Source: Variovorax sp. OV329 (GTDB taxonomy: Bacteria > Pseudomonadota > Gammaproteobacteria > Burkholderiales > Burkholderiaceae_C). Taken from it: a stretch of 64,000 nucleotides of DNA. The stretch spans positions 62,001 to 126,000 of the forward strand of contig NZ_FOUG01000017.1 in the NCBI RefSeq assembly GCF_900114785.1, in the 5' to 3' direction. The notes below the pieces were generated by a model. The model was not told the origin of the DNA and did not search any database. It saw only the letters and a program-made list of their open reading frames with translations. Shown here one piece after another: positions 24,363-32,602 of the stretch. A program made the translations under genes and the position numbers. How positions within the stretch are numbered: position 1 is the first letter of the stretch; each line of letters begins with the position of its first letter.

Positions 24363-25729
24363 CGGGCGGCCGCGCCGACAGCCGGTCCGAAGTCCGCTTC
24401 ATCACGCGCCACGCCGGCACGGTGCTGGTGGGGCAGCTGGCGGTGATGGCCTTCAGCGTCACCGACACCATCGTCGCCGGCCGCTATGCCGAGGGTGCGC
24501 TGGCCGCCCTGTCGGTGGCCGCGGCCATCTTCATCAGCGTCTTCGTCTCCCTCATGGGGGTGCTGCAGGCGCTGCTGCCGGTATGGGCCGAGCTGCACGG
24601 CGCCCGCCGCGAGAACGAGGTCGGCCGCTCGGTACGCCAGTCGCTGTACCTGTGCGCCGCCACCATCGTGATCGGGATGGCGATCCTGCTGTATCCCGGC
24701 CCCCTGCTGCGCTGGACCGAGGTACCCGACTCCATGCGGGTCGAGGTCGAGCGCTACCTGGGCGTCCTGGCCTTCGCGCTGGCGCCTGCCCTGCTCTTTC
24801 GGCTGTTCAGCACGCTGAGCCAGAGCCTGGGCCTGCCCAAGGTGGTGACGATGCTGCAGATCGTGGCCCTCTTCATCAAGCTGCCTCTGTCGATCTGGTT
24901 CACCTTCGGCGGCGCGGGCGTGCCGGCCATGGGCCTGGTGGGCTGCGGCTGGGCCACGCTGGTGGTCAACTGGCTGCTGCTGGGCAGCGCGGTCTGGCTG
25001 CTGCGCCATGACCAGGCCTACCGCGCCTGCCGCATCTGGCAGCGCTTGGAGGCGCCCGACTGGCGGCAGATCGGCCAGTTCGCGCGCCTTGGCATCCCGG
25101 CCGGAATGGCGGTGCTGGTGGAGGTGACCTCTTTCACCTTGATGGCCCTCTTCATCGCCCGGCTCGGCACGGCCGCATCGGCCGCGCACCAGATCGCTTC
25201 CAACCTGACCGCGTTGGCCTACATGGTGCCGCTCTCCCTGGCCATCGCGACCAGCGCACGCGTGAGCTGGTGGCTGGGCGCCTCAAACCCGGCGCAGGCC
25301 CGCCGCGCCTGCGCAACGGGCCTGGTAATCGCGCTGGGCTGCGCCCTGCTGCTGGCGGCCGTCATGCTGCTGGGGCGACGGCAGTTGGCCAACATCTATT
25401 CGGACAACCCGCAGGTGATCCAGGTCGCCAGCCTGCTGCTGCTGGCCACCGCGCTCTACCACCTGGCCGACGCCATCCAGACCCTGTGCGTGTTCGTGCT
25501 GCGCTGCTACCGCGTGACGGTGGGCCCGCTGCTCATCTACTGCACGCTGCTGTGGGGCGTGGGCCTGGGCGGCAGCTACGCGCTGGCCTACCGGGGGCTG
25601 GGCCCCTGGCCGGCGATGCAGTCGCCGCTGGCCTTCTGGCTGATGTCGGCGCTGGCGCTGCTGCTGACCGCAGTGCTCTTCGCCGCCCTGCTGTGGCGGA
25701 CGGTGAAGCGCTTCAGGCCCGCAGGCTGA
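24359..25729 (+). CDS. MATE family efflux transporter
   Basis: 456-residue, twelve-helix multidrug/metabolite exporter. The N-terminal EVRFITRHAGTVLVGQLAVMAFSVTDTIVAGRYAEGALAA is the MATE signature helix pair, repeated in the second half (FARLGIPAGMAVLVEVTSFTLMALFIARLG). Substrates are unknown. GTG start at 24359 overlaps the upstream stop by four bases. The 3' end overlaps phoR by 17 bases (convergent). Confidence 0.92.
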   Translation: MTGGRADSRSEVRFITRHAGTVLVGQLAVMAFSVTDTIVAGRYAEGALAALSVAAAIFISVFVSLMGVLQALLPVWAELHGARRENEVGRSVRQSLYLCAATIVIGMAILLYPGPLLRWTEVPDSMRVEVERYLGVLAFALAPALLFRLFSTLSQSLGLPKVVTMLQIVALFIKLPLSIWFTFGGAGVPAMGLVGCGWATLVVNWLLLGSAVWLLRHDQAYRACRIWQRLEAPDWRQIGQFARLGIPAGMAVLVEVTSFTLMALFIARLGTAASAAHQIASNLTALAYMVPLSLAIATSARVSWWLGASNPAQARRACATGLVIALGCALLLAAVMLLGRRQLANIYSDNPQVIQVASLLLLATALYHLADAIQTLCVFVLRCYRVTVGPLLIYCTLLWGVGLGGSYALAYRGLGPWPAMQSPLAFWLMSALALLLTAVLFAALLWRTVKRFRPAG

Positions 25730-27050
25730 CAGCCGCGGCCGGCCGCACACGCGCCACCGGCAGCACCAGCGCGAAGCGCGAGCCCTTGCCCACCGTGCTC
25801 TCGATGCGCAGCTCGCCGCCGTGGCGCTGGGCGATGTGCTTGACGATGGCCAGGCCCAGGCCGGTGCCGCCCGTCTCGCGCGAGCGGCTGCGGTCGACCC
25901 GGTAGAAGCGCTCGGTCAGGCGGGGAATGTGCTCTGCCGACACGCCGGGCCCGGTGTCGCGCACCGAGTATTCGCCGCGGCCGTCGGGCAGCAGGCGCCA
26001 GGCCACCATGACTTCGCCGCCGCCCGGCGTGTAGCGGATCGCGTTGCTCAGCAGGTTGGACATGGCGCTCTGCAACTCGACCGAAGCGCCCGAGAGCTCC
26101 GACTCAGCTTCCTGCGAGAAGGAAAGCTTGTGCCCCTGCGTGGTGATCTGCTTCGAAAGTGCCCGCCCCTCTTCCTCGCAATGCGCCAGCAGCGCGCGCA
26201 CCGGCGTCCACTGGCTCACGGGCGGCGGCGCATTGCCTTCCAGGCGCGAGAGGGTCAGCAGGTCGTTCACCAGCGTTTCCATGCGATGCGACTGCTGCGC
26301 CATCAGGCGCAGGTAGCGGGAACGCTCCTCGGCATCCAGGGGCAGGCTCTGCAGGGTCTCCACGAAGCCCGCCAGCACCGTGAGCGGCGTACGGATCTCG
26401 TGCGACACGTTGGCCACGAAGTCGCGGCGCATGGTGTCGGCCTGCTCCAGTGCCGTGATGTCGCGCGTCAGCAGCATGCGGCGGTTGCCGGCATAGGGAT
26501 GGACCTGCATCGACAGCCGCACCGGCTGGTTGCGTCCGGTCGGCTGCGCAGGCGCGTCGATCACCACGTCGCGGCTGTAGTTCCAGGAAGCCAGGTAGGC
26601 CACGAAGGCCGGGTCGCGCACCAGGTTCGCCAGGTGCTGCTGCAGGTCGCGCTTGGGGTCGATGCCGAACTGCTGCGCCGCCGTCTCGTTGCACCACTCG
26701 ATGCGGCCCTGCTCGTCGATCAGCACCACGCCGTTGGGCGAGGCCTGGATGGCCGCCAGGAACTCCTGCAGGCGGTCGTGCGACTGGCGGATCTGCAGGT
26801 CGCGCTCGCGCAGCACCTTGCGGATGCGTTCGGCCAGTTCGCCCCAGACGCCCGATCCGCGCGAGGGCAGCGCCGAGACGTCGCGCCGCATCACGTTCAG
26901 CAGGCGCTGGGCCCGAACGGCGTCGAGCAGCAGCCAGAAAGCCGCGCCCGCCCAGGCGCCGATCCAGAAGAAGGACGCGCGGAAGAAGGCGTAGGCAATG
27001 GCCCCGCCAACGATGGACGACAAAAGGAATGTGGCAACGCGGAAAGGCAT
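25713..27050 (-). CDS. phoR: Phosphate regulon sensor histidine kinase PhoR
   Basis: Inner-membrane kinase that phosphorylates PhoB when the Pst-PhoU complex reports low phosphate. 445 residues: two close N-terminal helices (about 5-40), PAS domain (FLAAIQASPNGVVLIDEQGRIEWCNETA), HisKA box FVANVSHEIRTPLTVLAGF (His217), and HATPase with N box SNLLSNAIRYTPGG, VRDTGPGVSAEHIPRLTERFYRVD and GGTGLGLAIVKHI. I chose ATG 27050: the further upstream in-frame codon (TTG 27089) lies in the loop of a strong hairpin. Last gene of the pst-pho operon. Confidence 0.95.
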   Translation of the reverse strand: MPFRVATFLLSSIVGGAIAYAFFRASFFWIGAWAGAAFWLLLDAVRAQRLLNVMRRDVSALPSRGSGVWGELAERIRKVLRERDLQIRQSHDRLQEFLAAIQASPNGVVLIDEQGRIEWCNETAAQQFGIDPKRDLQQHLANLVRDPAFVAYLASWNYSRDVVIDAPAQPTGRNQPVRLSMQVHPYAGNRRMLLTRDITALEQADTMRRDFVANVSHEIRTPLTVLAGFVETLQSLPLDAEERSRYLRLMAQQSHRMETLVNDLLTLSRLEGNAPPPVSQWTPVRALLAHCEEEGRALSKQITTQGHKLSFSQEAESELSGASVELQSAMSNLLSNAIRYTPGGGEVMVAWRLLPDGRGEYSVRDTGPGVSAEHIPRLTERFYRVDRSRSRETGGTGLGLAIVKHIAQRHGGELRIESTVGKGSRFALVLPVARVRPAAAVSLRA

Positions 27051-27075
27051 TGCTGGAATTATCTGTGGCACAGGG

Positions 27076-27099
27076 CCCGCACGCTGCAAAGCGTGCGGG
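27076..27099 (-). repeat. Strong intercistronic hairpin between phoB and phoR
   Basis: CCCGCACGCT, loop GCAA, AGCGTGCGGG: a perfect 10-bp stem. No T-run follows on the minus strand, so it is more likely an RNA-stability or processing element that sets the phoB:phoR ratio than a terminator. Confidence 0.5.
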
Positions 27100-27117
27100 A
27101 GCAGGAAGCGCCAGGGA

Positions 27118-27810
27118 TCAGACGGTGACCTGGGCGGTCAGCCGGTAGCCTGCACCGCGCACCGTCTCGATCATGGCCGCGGCCGCGCCCAGCGATTCGC
27201 GCAGGCGCTTGACGTGCACGTCCACCGTGCGTTCCTCGATGTAGACGTGGTCGCCCCAGACCTTGTCGAGCAGCTGGGCGCGGCTGTGCACCCGTTCGGC
27301 GTGGCGCATCAGGTACGCCAGCAGCTTGAACTCGGTCGGACCGACCTTCAGGGCCGTGCCCTGCCAGGTCACGCGGTGCGTGGCGGCGTCCAGCGCCAGC
27401 TCGCCGATCTCCACGCGCTCCGAGGTGGCCTCGGGCGCGCGGCGGCGCAGCACGGCGCGGATGCGCGCCAGCATCTCCTGCGTGGAGAAGGGCTTGGTGA
27501 TGTAGTCGTCAGCGCCAGCGTCCAGCCCGGCGATCTTGTCGGGCTCGTCGCCGCGGGCCGTCAGCATCAGGATCGGGATGGCCTTGGTGCGCGCATCCTT
27601 GCGCCACTGGCGCGCCAGCACCAGGCCGCTCTGGCCGGGCAGCATCCAGTCGAGCAGGATCAGGTCGGGGGCCAGCGTATCGATCTCGCGCTGGGCAGCC
27701 TCGCCGTCCTCGGCCCAGATGGGGTCGAAGCCGTTGTGGCGCAGATTGACCGCGATCAGCTCGGCGATCGACGACTCGTCTTCAACGATCAGGACTCTTG
27801 GTTTCTTCAT
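27118..27810 (-). CDS. phoB: Phosphate regulon response regulator PhoB
   Basis: 230-residue OmpR-type regulator: receiver domain (VLIVEDESSIAELIAVNL, phospho-acceptor Asp54 in LILLDWMLPG, Lys in YITKPFS) and winged-helix DNA-binding domain (HRVTWQGTALKVGPTEFKLLAYLMRH, DHVYIEERTVDVHVKRLRESL). It binds PHO boxes, four candidates of which lie in this window before pstS, ppx, ppk1 and the OlsB-like gene. Confidence 0.97.
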   Translation of the reverse strand: MKKPRVLIVEDESSIAELIAVNLRHNGFDPIWAEDGEAAQREIDTLAPDLILLDWMLPGQSGLVLARQWRKDARTKAIPILMLTARGDEPDKIAGLDAGADDYITKPFSTQEMLARIRAVLRRRAPEATSERVEIGELALDAATHRVTWQGTALKVGPTEFKLLAYLMRHAERVHSRAQLLDKVWGDHVYIEERTVDVHVKRLRESLGAAAAMIETVRGAGYRLTAQVTV

Positions 27811-27845
27811 GGTGTCTTTTCGAGCTCCCTTCGTTCAGCGCGCCT

Positions 27846-28547
27846 TCACTGGACGGCCGATTCGATCTCTTCCATCGAAGTGTGCCGCACGTCGGCGCCC
27901 TTGACGATGTAGATGATGAATTCTGCGATGTTCTTCGAATGGTCGCCGATGCGCTCGATCGCCTTGGCCAGGAACAGCAGGTCCAGGCTGGCGGAGATGG
28001 TGCGCGGGTCTTCCATCATGTAGGTGACCAGCTTGCGCACGAAGCCGTCGAACTCGTTGTCGATCAGGTCGTCGTCCTTCAGGATCGACACCGCCGCGTT
28101 CACGTCCAGGCGGGCGAAGGCGTCCAGCGCCTTGCGCAGCAGGCCCGAGGCCAGGTCGCCGGCCACGCGCAGCTCGTTGGAGGGCAGCGCGCGGGCGGCG
28201 CCGCTCTCGATGATCGACTTGACCATGCGTGCCATCTTGTTCGCCTCGTCGCCCACGCGCTCGAGGTTGGCGGTGGTCTTGGAGATGGCGATGAGCAGGC
28301 GCAGGTCGCGCGCCGTCGGTTGGCGGCGCGCGATGATGGACGACAGCTCGCGGTCGATCTCCATTTCCAGCGCGTTCACGCGGTGCTCGGTCTCCATCAC
28401 GCGGTCGGCCGCGTCGGCGTCGAAATGCGCCAGCGAATAGATCGCCTGGTGGATCTGCGCCTCGACCATGCCGCCGAGCTCCATCACGCGTGACGAGACG
28501 CCGTTGAGCTCGGAATCGAATTGACTGGACAGGTGTTTTTCGGTCAT
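27846..28547 (-). CDS. phoU: Phosphate transport system regulator PhoU
   Basis: Negative regulator linking the Pst transporter to PhoR. 233 residues made of two three-helix PhoU repeats with the metal-binding ERxxDxxxN-type motifs (TANLERVGDEANKMARM and AKAIERIGDHSKNIAEFIIYI). ATG 28547 gives the family's MTEKHLSSQFDSELN start. Between pstB and phoB in the operon. Confidence 0.97.
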   Translation of the reverse strand: MTEKHLSSQFDSELNGVSSRVMELGGMVEAQIHQAIYSLAHFDADAADRVMETEHRVNALEMEIDRELSSIIARRQPTARDLRLLIAISKTTANLERVGDEANKMARMVKSIIESGAARALPSNELRVAGDLASGLLRKALDAFARLDVNAAVSILKDDDLIDNEFDGFVRKLVTYMMEDPRTISASLDLLFLAKAIERIGDHSKNIAEFIIYIVKGADVRHTSMEEIESAVQ

Positions 28548-28570
28548 GAAAGTCCTTGTGCGTTGCGTGC

Positions 28571-29353
28571 TCAGCCGAAGCGACCGGTGATGTAGTCCTC
28601 GGTCTCCTTGCGCTTGGGCTTGAAGAACATCTGCTCGGTGGCACCGAACTCGATCAGGTCGCCCAGGTACATGTAGGCGGTGTAGTCGCTGCAGCGGGCG
28701 GCCTGCTGCATGTTGTGGGTCACGATGACCACGGTGTACTCGCTCTTGAGCTCGGCGATCAGTTCCTCGATCTTCGCGGTGGAGATCGGGTCCAGTGCGG
28801 AGCAAGGCTCGTCCAGCAGCAGCACCTCGGGCTTGATGGCGATGCCGCGGGCGATGCACAGGCGCTGCTGCTGGCCGCCGGAGAGGCCCGAGCCGCTTTG
28901 CTGCAGCTTGTCGCGCACCTCGGTCCACAGGGCGGCCTTCTTCAGCGCCCATTCGACGCGGTCGTCCATGTCGGAGGAGCTCAGGTTCTCGAACAGCTTC
29001 ACGCCGAAGGCGATGTTGTCGTAGATCGACATCGGGAACGGCGTGGGCTTCTGGAACACCATGCCGACCTTGGCACGGATCAGGGCCACGTCCTGCTTGG
29101 AAGTCAGCAGGTTCTCGCCGTCCAGCTCGATGGCGCCCTCGGCGCGCTGCTCGGGATAGAGCTCGAACATGCGATTGAAGGTGCGCAGCAGGGTCGACTT
29201 GCCGCAGCCCGACGGGCCGATGAAGGCCGTCACCTTATTCTCGGGGATTTCGAGGTTGATGCCCTTGAGCGCGTGAAACTTGCCGTAGTAGAAGTTCAGG
29301 TCCTTGACCGAGATCTTGGCGCGCGACGGGGTCTGCACTTGGGTGGTAGGCAT
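28571..29353 (-). CDS. pstB: Phosphate ABC transporter ATP-binding protein
   Basis: 260 residues. Walker A GPSGCGKST, signature GLSGGQQQRLCIARGIA, Walker B EVLLLDEPCSALDPIST, switch His in VIVTHNMQQAARCSD. The C-terminal YLGDLIEFGATEQMFFKPKRKETEDYITGRFG is typical for PstB. Hydrolyses ATP for high-affinity phosphate uptake. Confidence 0.97.
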   Translation of the reverse strand: MPTTQVQTPSRAKISVKDLNFYYGKFHALKGINLEIPENKVTAFIGPSGCGKSTLLRTFNRMFELYPEQRAEGAIELDGENLLTSKQDVALIRAKVGMVFQKPTPFPMSIYDNIAFGVKLFENLSSSDMDDRVEWALKKAALWTEVRDKLQQSGSGLSGGQQQRLCIARGIAIKPEVLLLDEPCSALDPISTAKIEELIAELKSEYTVVIVTHNMQQAARCSDYTAYMYLGDLIEFGATEQMFFKPKRKETEDYITGRFG

Positions 29354-29368
29354 GGTGTTCTCTTCTGC

Positions 29369-30253
29369 TTAGTGTTTCGTGCGCGTCAGCACGCGCGCCA
29401 GGATATTGAGGGCCAGCACCGCCACGGTGATCAGGAACACGCCGGCCCAGGCCAGCTGCTGCCAGTTCTCGTAGGGGCTCATGGCGAACTTGAAGATGGT
29501 CACCGGGAGGCTCGCCATCGGCTGCGTCACGTCCGCGGTCCAGAACTGGTTGTTCAGGGCGGTGAAGAGCAGCGGCGCGGTTTCGCCCGAGATGCGGGCC
29601 ACGGCCAGCAGAATGCCGGTCACCACGCCGGCGCGGGCGGAGCGCAGCGTGATGCTGCTGATCACCTTCCACTTGGGCGTGCCCAGCGCATAGGCGGCTT
29701 CGCGCAGGCCCGGCGGAATGAGCTGCAGCATGTTCTCGGTGGTGCGGATCACCACCGGGATGACGATCAGCGCCAGCGCCACCGCGCCTGCAATGCCGGA
29801 GAAGGACTTGAAGCGCGCCACGATCACGGCGTAGACGAACAGGCCGATCACGATGGACGGCGCCGACAGCAGGATGTCGTTGACGAAGCGCGTCAGGCTC
29901 GAGAGCCAGCCCTTGGGGTTGTACTCGGCCAGGTAGATGCCGGCCATGATGCCGATGGGCGTGCCCACGAAGGTGGCCATGAGCACCATCACCAGCGAGC
30001 CGAAGATGGCGTTGAGGATGCCGCCCGTCTCGTTGGGCGGCGGCGTCATCTCGGTGAAGGTGGCCAGCGCCAGGCCGCCCACGCCCAGGCGCAGCGTTTC
30101 CCAAAGGATCCAGATCAGCCAGAACACGCCGAAGGCCATGGCGGCCAGCGACAGCGCCAGTGCAACGGAATTCACGCGCTTGCGGGTGGCATAGCGAGCC
30201 GCGCGGGTTTCGGCCAGCTGTTGCTTGGCCAGCAGGCGTTGTGCGGTGCTCAC
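29369..30253 (-). CDS. pstA: Phosphate ABC transporter permease PstA
   Basis: 294 residues, six helices, with the EAA-like coupling loop REAAYALGTPKWKVISSITLRSARAGVVTGILLAVARISGETAPLLFTA typical of PstA. The start is GTG at 30253 (GTGA overlap with the pstC stop), which gives the family's STAQRLLAKQQ-type cytoplasmic lead before helix 1. Confidence 0.96.
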   Translation of the reverse strand: MSTAQRLLAKQQLAETRAARYATRKRVNSVALALSLAAMAFGVFWLIWILWETLRLGVGGLALATFTEMTPPPNETGGILNAIFGSLVMVLMATFVGTPIGIMAGIYLAEYNPKGWLSSLTRFVNDILLSAPSIVIGLFVYAVIVARFKSFSGIAGAVALALIVIPVVIRTTENMLQLIPPGLREAAYALGTPKWKVISSITLRSARAGVVTGILLAVARISGETAPLLFTALNNQFWTADVTQPMASLPVTIFKFAMSPYENWQQLAWAGVFLITVAVLALNILARVLTRTKH

Positions 30254-31323
30254 GATTTCTTTCCTTCGCTCTTCTGCATGCGCTGCAGCAGCAGCTTGGA
30301 CAGCGTGAGCACGACGAAGGTGATGAAGAACAGCACCAGGCCCAGGTACATCAGCGCGGCCTGGTGCAGGCCGGCGCCAGCTTCGGCGAACTCGTTGGCC
30401 AGGGCCGAGGTAATGCTGTTGGCCGCCTCGAAGACCGAGAGCGAATTGAGCTGGTTCATGTTGCCGATCACGAAGGTGACCGCCATGGTCTCGCCCAGGG
30501 CACGTCCCAGGCCGAGCATGATGCCGCCGACCACGCCGGCCTTGGTGTAGGGCAGCACGACCTTGGACACCACTTCCCAGGTGGTGGAGCCCAGCCCGTA
30601 GGCGGACTCCTTCAACAGCGCCGGCGTGACTTCGAACACGTCGCGCATCACCGAGGCGATGAAGGGGATGATCATGATGGCCAGGATGATCCCGGCCGAC
30701 AGGATGCCGATGCCCACGGGCGGGCCCGACACCAGCGCGCCCAGGAAGGGCACGCCCGCGAAGAGCTTCTGCAGCGGCTGCTGCACGTAGGTGGCCAGGA
30801 TCGGGCCGAACACCAGCAGGCCCCACATGCCGTACACGATGGAAGGCACCGCCGCCAGCAGTTCGATGGCCGTGCCCAGCGGGCGCTTGAGCCACGCGGG
30901 CGAGAGCTCGGTCAGGAACAGCGCAATGCCGAAGCTGACTGGCACCGCGATGAGGAGCGCGATGAACGAGGTGGCCAGCGTGCCGTAGATCATCACCAGC
31001 CCGCCGAAGTCTTCCTGCACCGGATCCCAAACGCTGCGCGTGAGGAAGCTCAGGCCGTACTTCGAGATGGCGGGCCAGGCGCCCATCACCAGCGAGATCA
31101 GGATGCCGATCAGCAGCGCCAGGGTCAGCAGGGCCGCCGACTTCGCGGCCAGGCCGAACAGCCGGTCGGCCATGGGCCCGGAGCGTGCGGCCTTGGCCGG
31201 TGGCGGATTGGCGCCGGAAGCGCGAGAGCGCTCGGCCGCGAGGTCGAGCGCACCCGCCGGAGCGGGAAATGTGGATGACACGGTGTGCTCCCTGGCCGGC
31301 GCGCCTTCTGCGGTGGTGCTCAT
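30250..31323 (-). CDS. pstC: Phosphate ABC transporter permease PstC
   Basis: 357 residues, six helices plus an unusually long N-terminal cytoplasmic extension of about 50 residues rich in Ala, Pro and Arg. Family marks: FLTRSVWDPVQEDFGGLVMIYGTLATSFIALLIAVPVSFGIALFLTEL and KESAYGLGSTTWEVVSKVVLPYTKAGVVGGIMLGLGRALGETMAV. Stop overlaps the pstA start. Confidence 0.96.
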   Translation of the reverse strand: MSTTAEGAPAREHTVSSTFPAPAGALDLAAERSRASGANPPPAKAARSGPMADRLFGLAAKSAALLTLALLIGILISLVMGAWPAISKYGLSFLTRSVWDPVQEDFGGLVMIYGTLATSFIALLIAVPVSFGIALFLTELSPAWLKRPLGTAIELLAAVPSIVYGMWGLLVFGPILATYVQQPLQKLFAGVPFLGALVSGPPVGIGILSAGIILAIMIIPFIASVMRDVFEVTPALLKESAYGLGSTTWEVVSKVVLPYTKAGVVGGIMLGLGRALGETMAVTFVIGNMNQLNSLSVFEAANSITSALANEFAEAGAGLHQAALMYLGLVLFFITFVVLTLSKLLLQRMQKSEGKKS

Positions 31324-31348
31324 GCGCTGCCGGCCTGGTGGGTTGGAC

Positions 31349-32383
31349 TTACTTGTACGAAACGGCCTTGCCGGCGGTGTCCTTCACCTCGAGCCACTCT
31401 TCGGTGATCGCGGTCTTCACCGTGTTGGGCATGGGCACGTAGTCCAGGTCGTCGGCGGTCTTGTCGCCGTTCTTGTAGGCCCAGTCGAAGAACTTCAGGA
31501 CGCTGGCGGCCTGGGCCGGCTTGTCCTGGGCCTTCTGCATCAGGATGAACGTGGCGCCGGTGATGGGCCACGAATCCTTGCCCGGCTGGTTGGTCAGCAC
31601 CTGGTAGAAGGTCTTGCTCCACTCGGCACCGGCGGCGGCGGCCTTGAAGGCCGAGTCGTCGGGCGAGACGTAGCTGCCGGCCGCGTTCTGCAGCTGGGCG
31701 TAGGTCATCTTGTTCTGCTTGACGTAGGCGTACTCGACGTAGCCGATCGAGTTGGGCAGGCGGTTCACGAAAGCGGCCACGCCTTCGTTGCCCTTGCCGC
31801 CCGCGCCGGTGGGCCAGTTCACGGCCGTACCTTCGCCGACCTTCGACTTCCAGTCGGCGTTGACCTTGCTCAGGTAGTTGGTGAACAGGAAGCTGGTGCC
31901 CGAACCGTCGGCGCGGCGCACCGGGGCGATGGCAGCATCAGGCAGGTTCAGCGAGCCGTTCAGGGCCTTGATGGCCGGGTCGTTCCACTTGGTGATCTTG
32001 CCCAGGTAGATGTCGCCCAGCACGGCGCCGCTCAGCTTGAGCTCGCCCGGCTTGATGCCCTGGATGTTCACCACGGGGATCACGCCGCCGATGACCGTGG
32101 GGAACTGGACCAGGCCCTTGGCCTTGAGTTCTTCGTCCTTCAGGGGCATGTCGGAGGCGCCGAAGTCCACCGTCTTGGCTTCGATCTGCTTCAGGCCGGC
32201 ACCCGAGCCGACCGACTGGTAGTTGATCTTCACGCCGGTGGCCTTGTTGTAGTCGGCCGCCCACTTGGCGTACAGCGGAGCCGGAAAGCTGGCGCCGGCG
32301 CCGGTCACGTCCTGCGCGAAGGCAGGCAGGGCAAAAGCCGCGGCAACGAACCCGGTTGCAGCAAAAGTGGAGATCTTCTTCAT
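31349..32383 (-). CDS. pstS: Phosphate ABC transporter substrate-binding protein PstS
   Basis: 344-residue periplasmic phosphate receptor with signal peptide MKKISTFAATGFVAAAFALPAFAQ. Phosphate-binding segments: GAGASFPAPLYAKWA, SVGSGAGLKQIEAKTVDFGASDMPL and RRADGSGTSFLFTNYLSKV. AGGAAG ribosome-binding site upstream. First gene of the pst-pho operon, directly behind a PHO box. Confidence 0.97.
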   Translation of the reverse strand: MKKISTFAATGFVAAAFALPAFAQDVTGAGASFPAPLYAKWAADYNKATGVKINYQSVGSGAGLKQIEAKTVDFGASDMPLKDEELKAKGLVQFPTVIGGVIPVVNIQGIKPGELKLSGAVLGDIYLGKITKWNDPAIKALNGSLNLPDAAIAPVRRADGSGTSFLFTNYLSKVNADWKSKVGEGTAVNWPTGAGGKGNEGVAAFVNRLPNSIGYVEYAYVKQNKMTYAQLQNAAGSYVSPDDSAFKAAAAGAEWSKTFYQVLTNQPGKDSWPITGATFILMQKAQDKPAQAASVLKFFDWAYKNGDKTADDLDYVPMPNTVKTAITEEWLEVKDTAGKAVSYK

Positions 32384-32449
32384 TGAATGCTTCCTAGATA
32401 AAGGTAGTCGATGCCCCTTGCGGGGTTGCGCGGACTCTAAAAAGCTTGT

Positions 32450-32466
32450 GTGACACGTCTATGACA
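32450..32466 (-). promoter_or_regulatory. PHO box for pstS
   Basis: On the minus strand TGTCATAGACGTGTCAC, two TGTCA units exactly 11 bases apart as in known PhoB sites. A TAGAGT -10 candidate lies 10 bases downstream (32434-32439), the expected geometry for a PhoB-dependent promoter. Confidence 0.85.
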
Positions 32467-32516
32467 CCTCGTCTGAGAGGGAGGAACACGCTTCATTCAC
32501 TTTCGGTTTCATGACG

Positions 32517-32534
32517 TGTCACGCAGTCGTCACA
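32517..32534 (+). promoter_or_regulatory. PHO box for ppx
   Basis: TGTCACGCAGTCGTCACA, two GTCAC units 11 bases apart, with a weaker third unit (GTTTCA) 11 bases further upstream. A TACCAT -10 candidate is at 32556-32561. Faces away from the pstS box. Confidence 0.7.
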
Positions 32535-32602
32535 AAGCCGCCGGGGCCCAGCGGCTACCATCGATTCCTTTCTCCGGCCTTCTTCCCGCCTCAATAAAAC
32601 CC

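Noticed and set aside
27051..27089. Longer PhoR starting at the TTG at 27089
   Set aside because: The codon lies in the loop of a stable hairpin, has no ribosome-binding site, and the added residues are not family-like.
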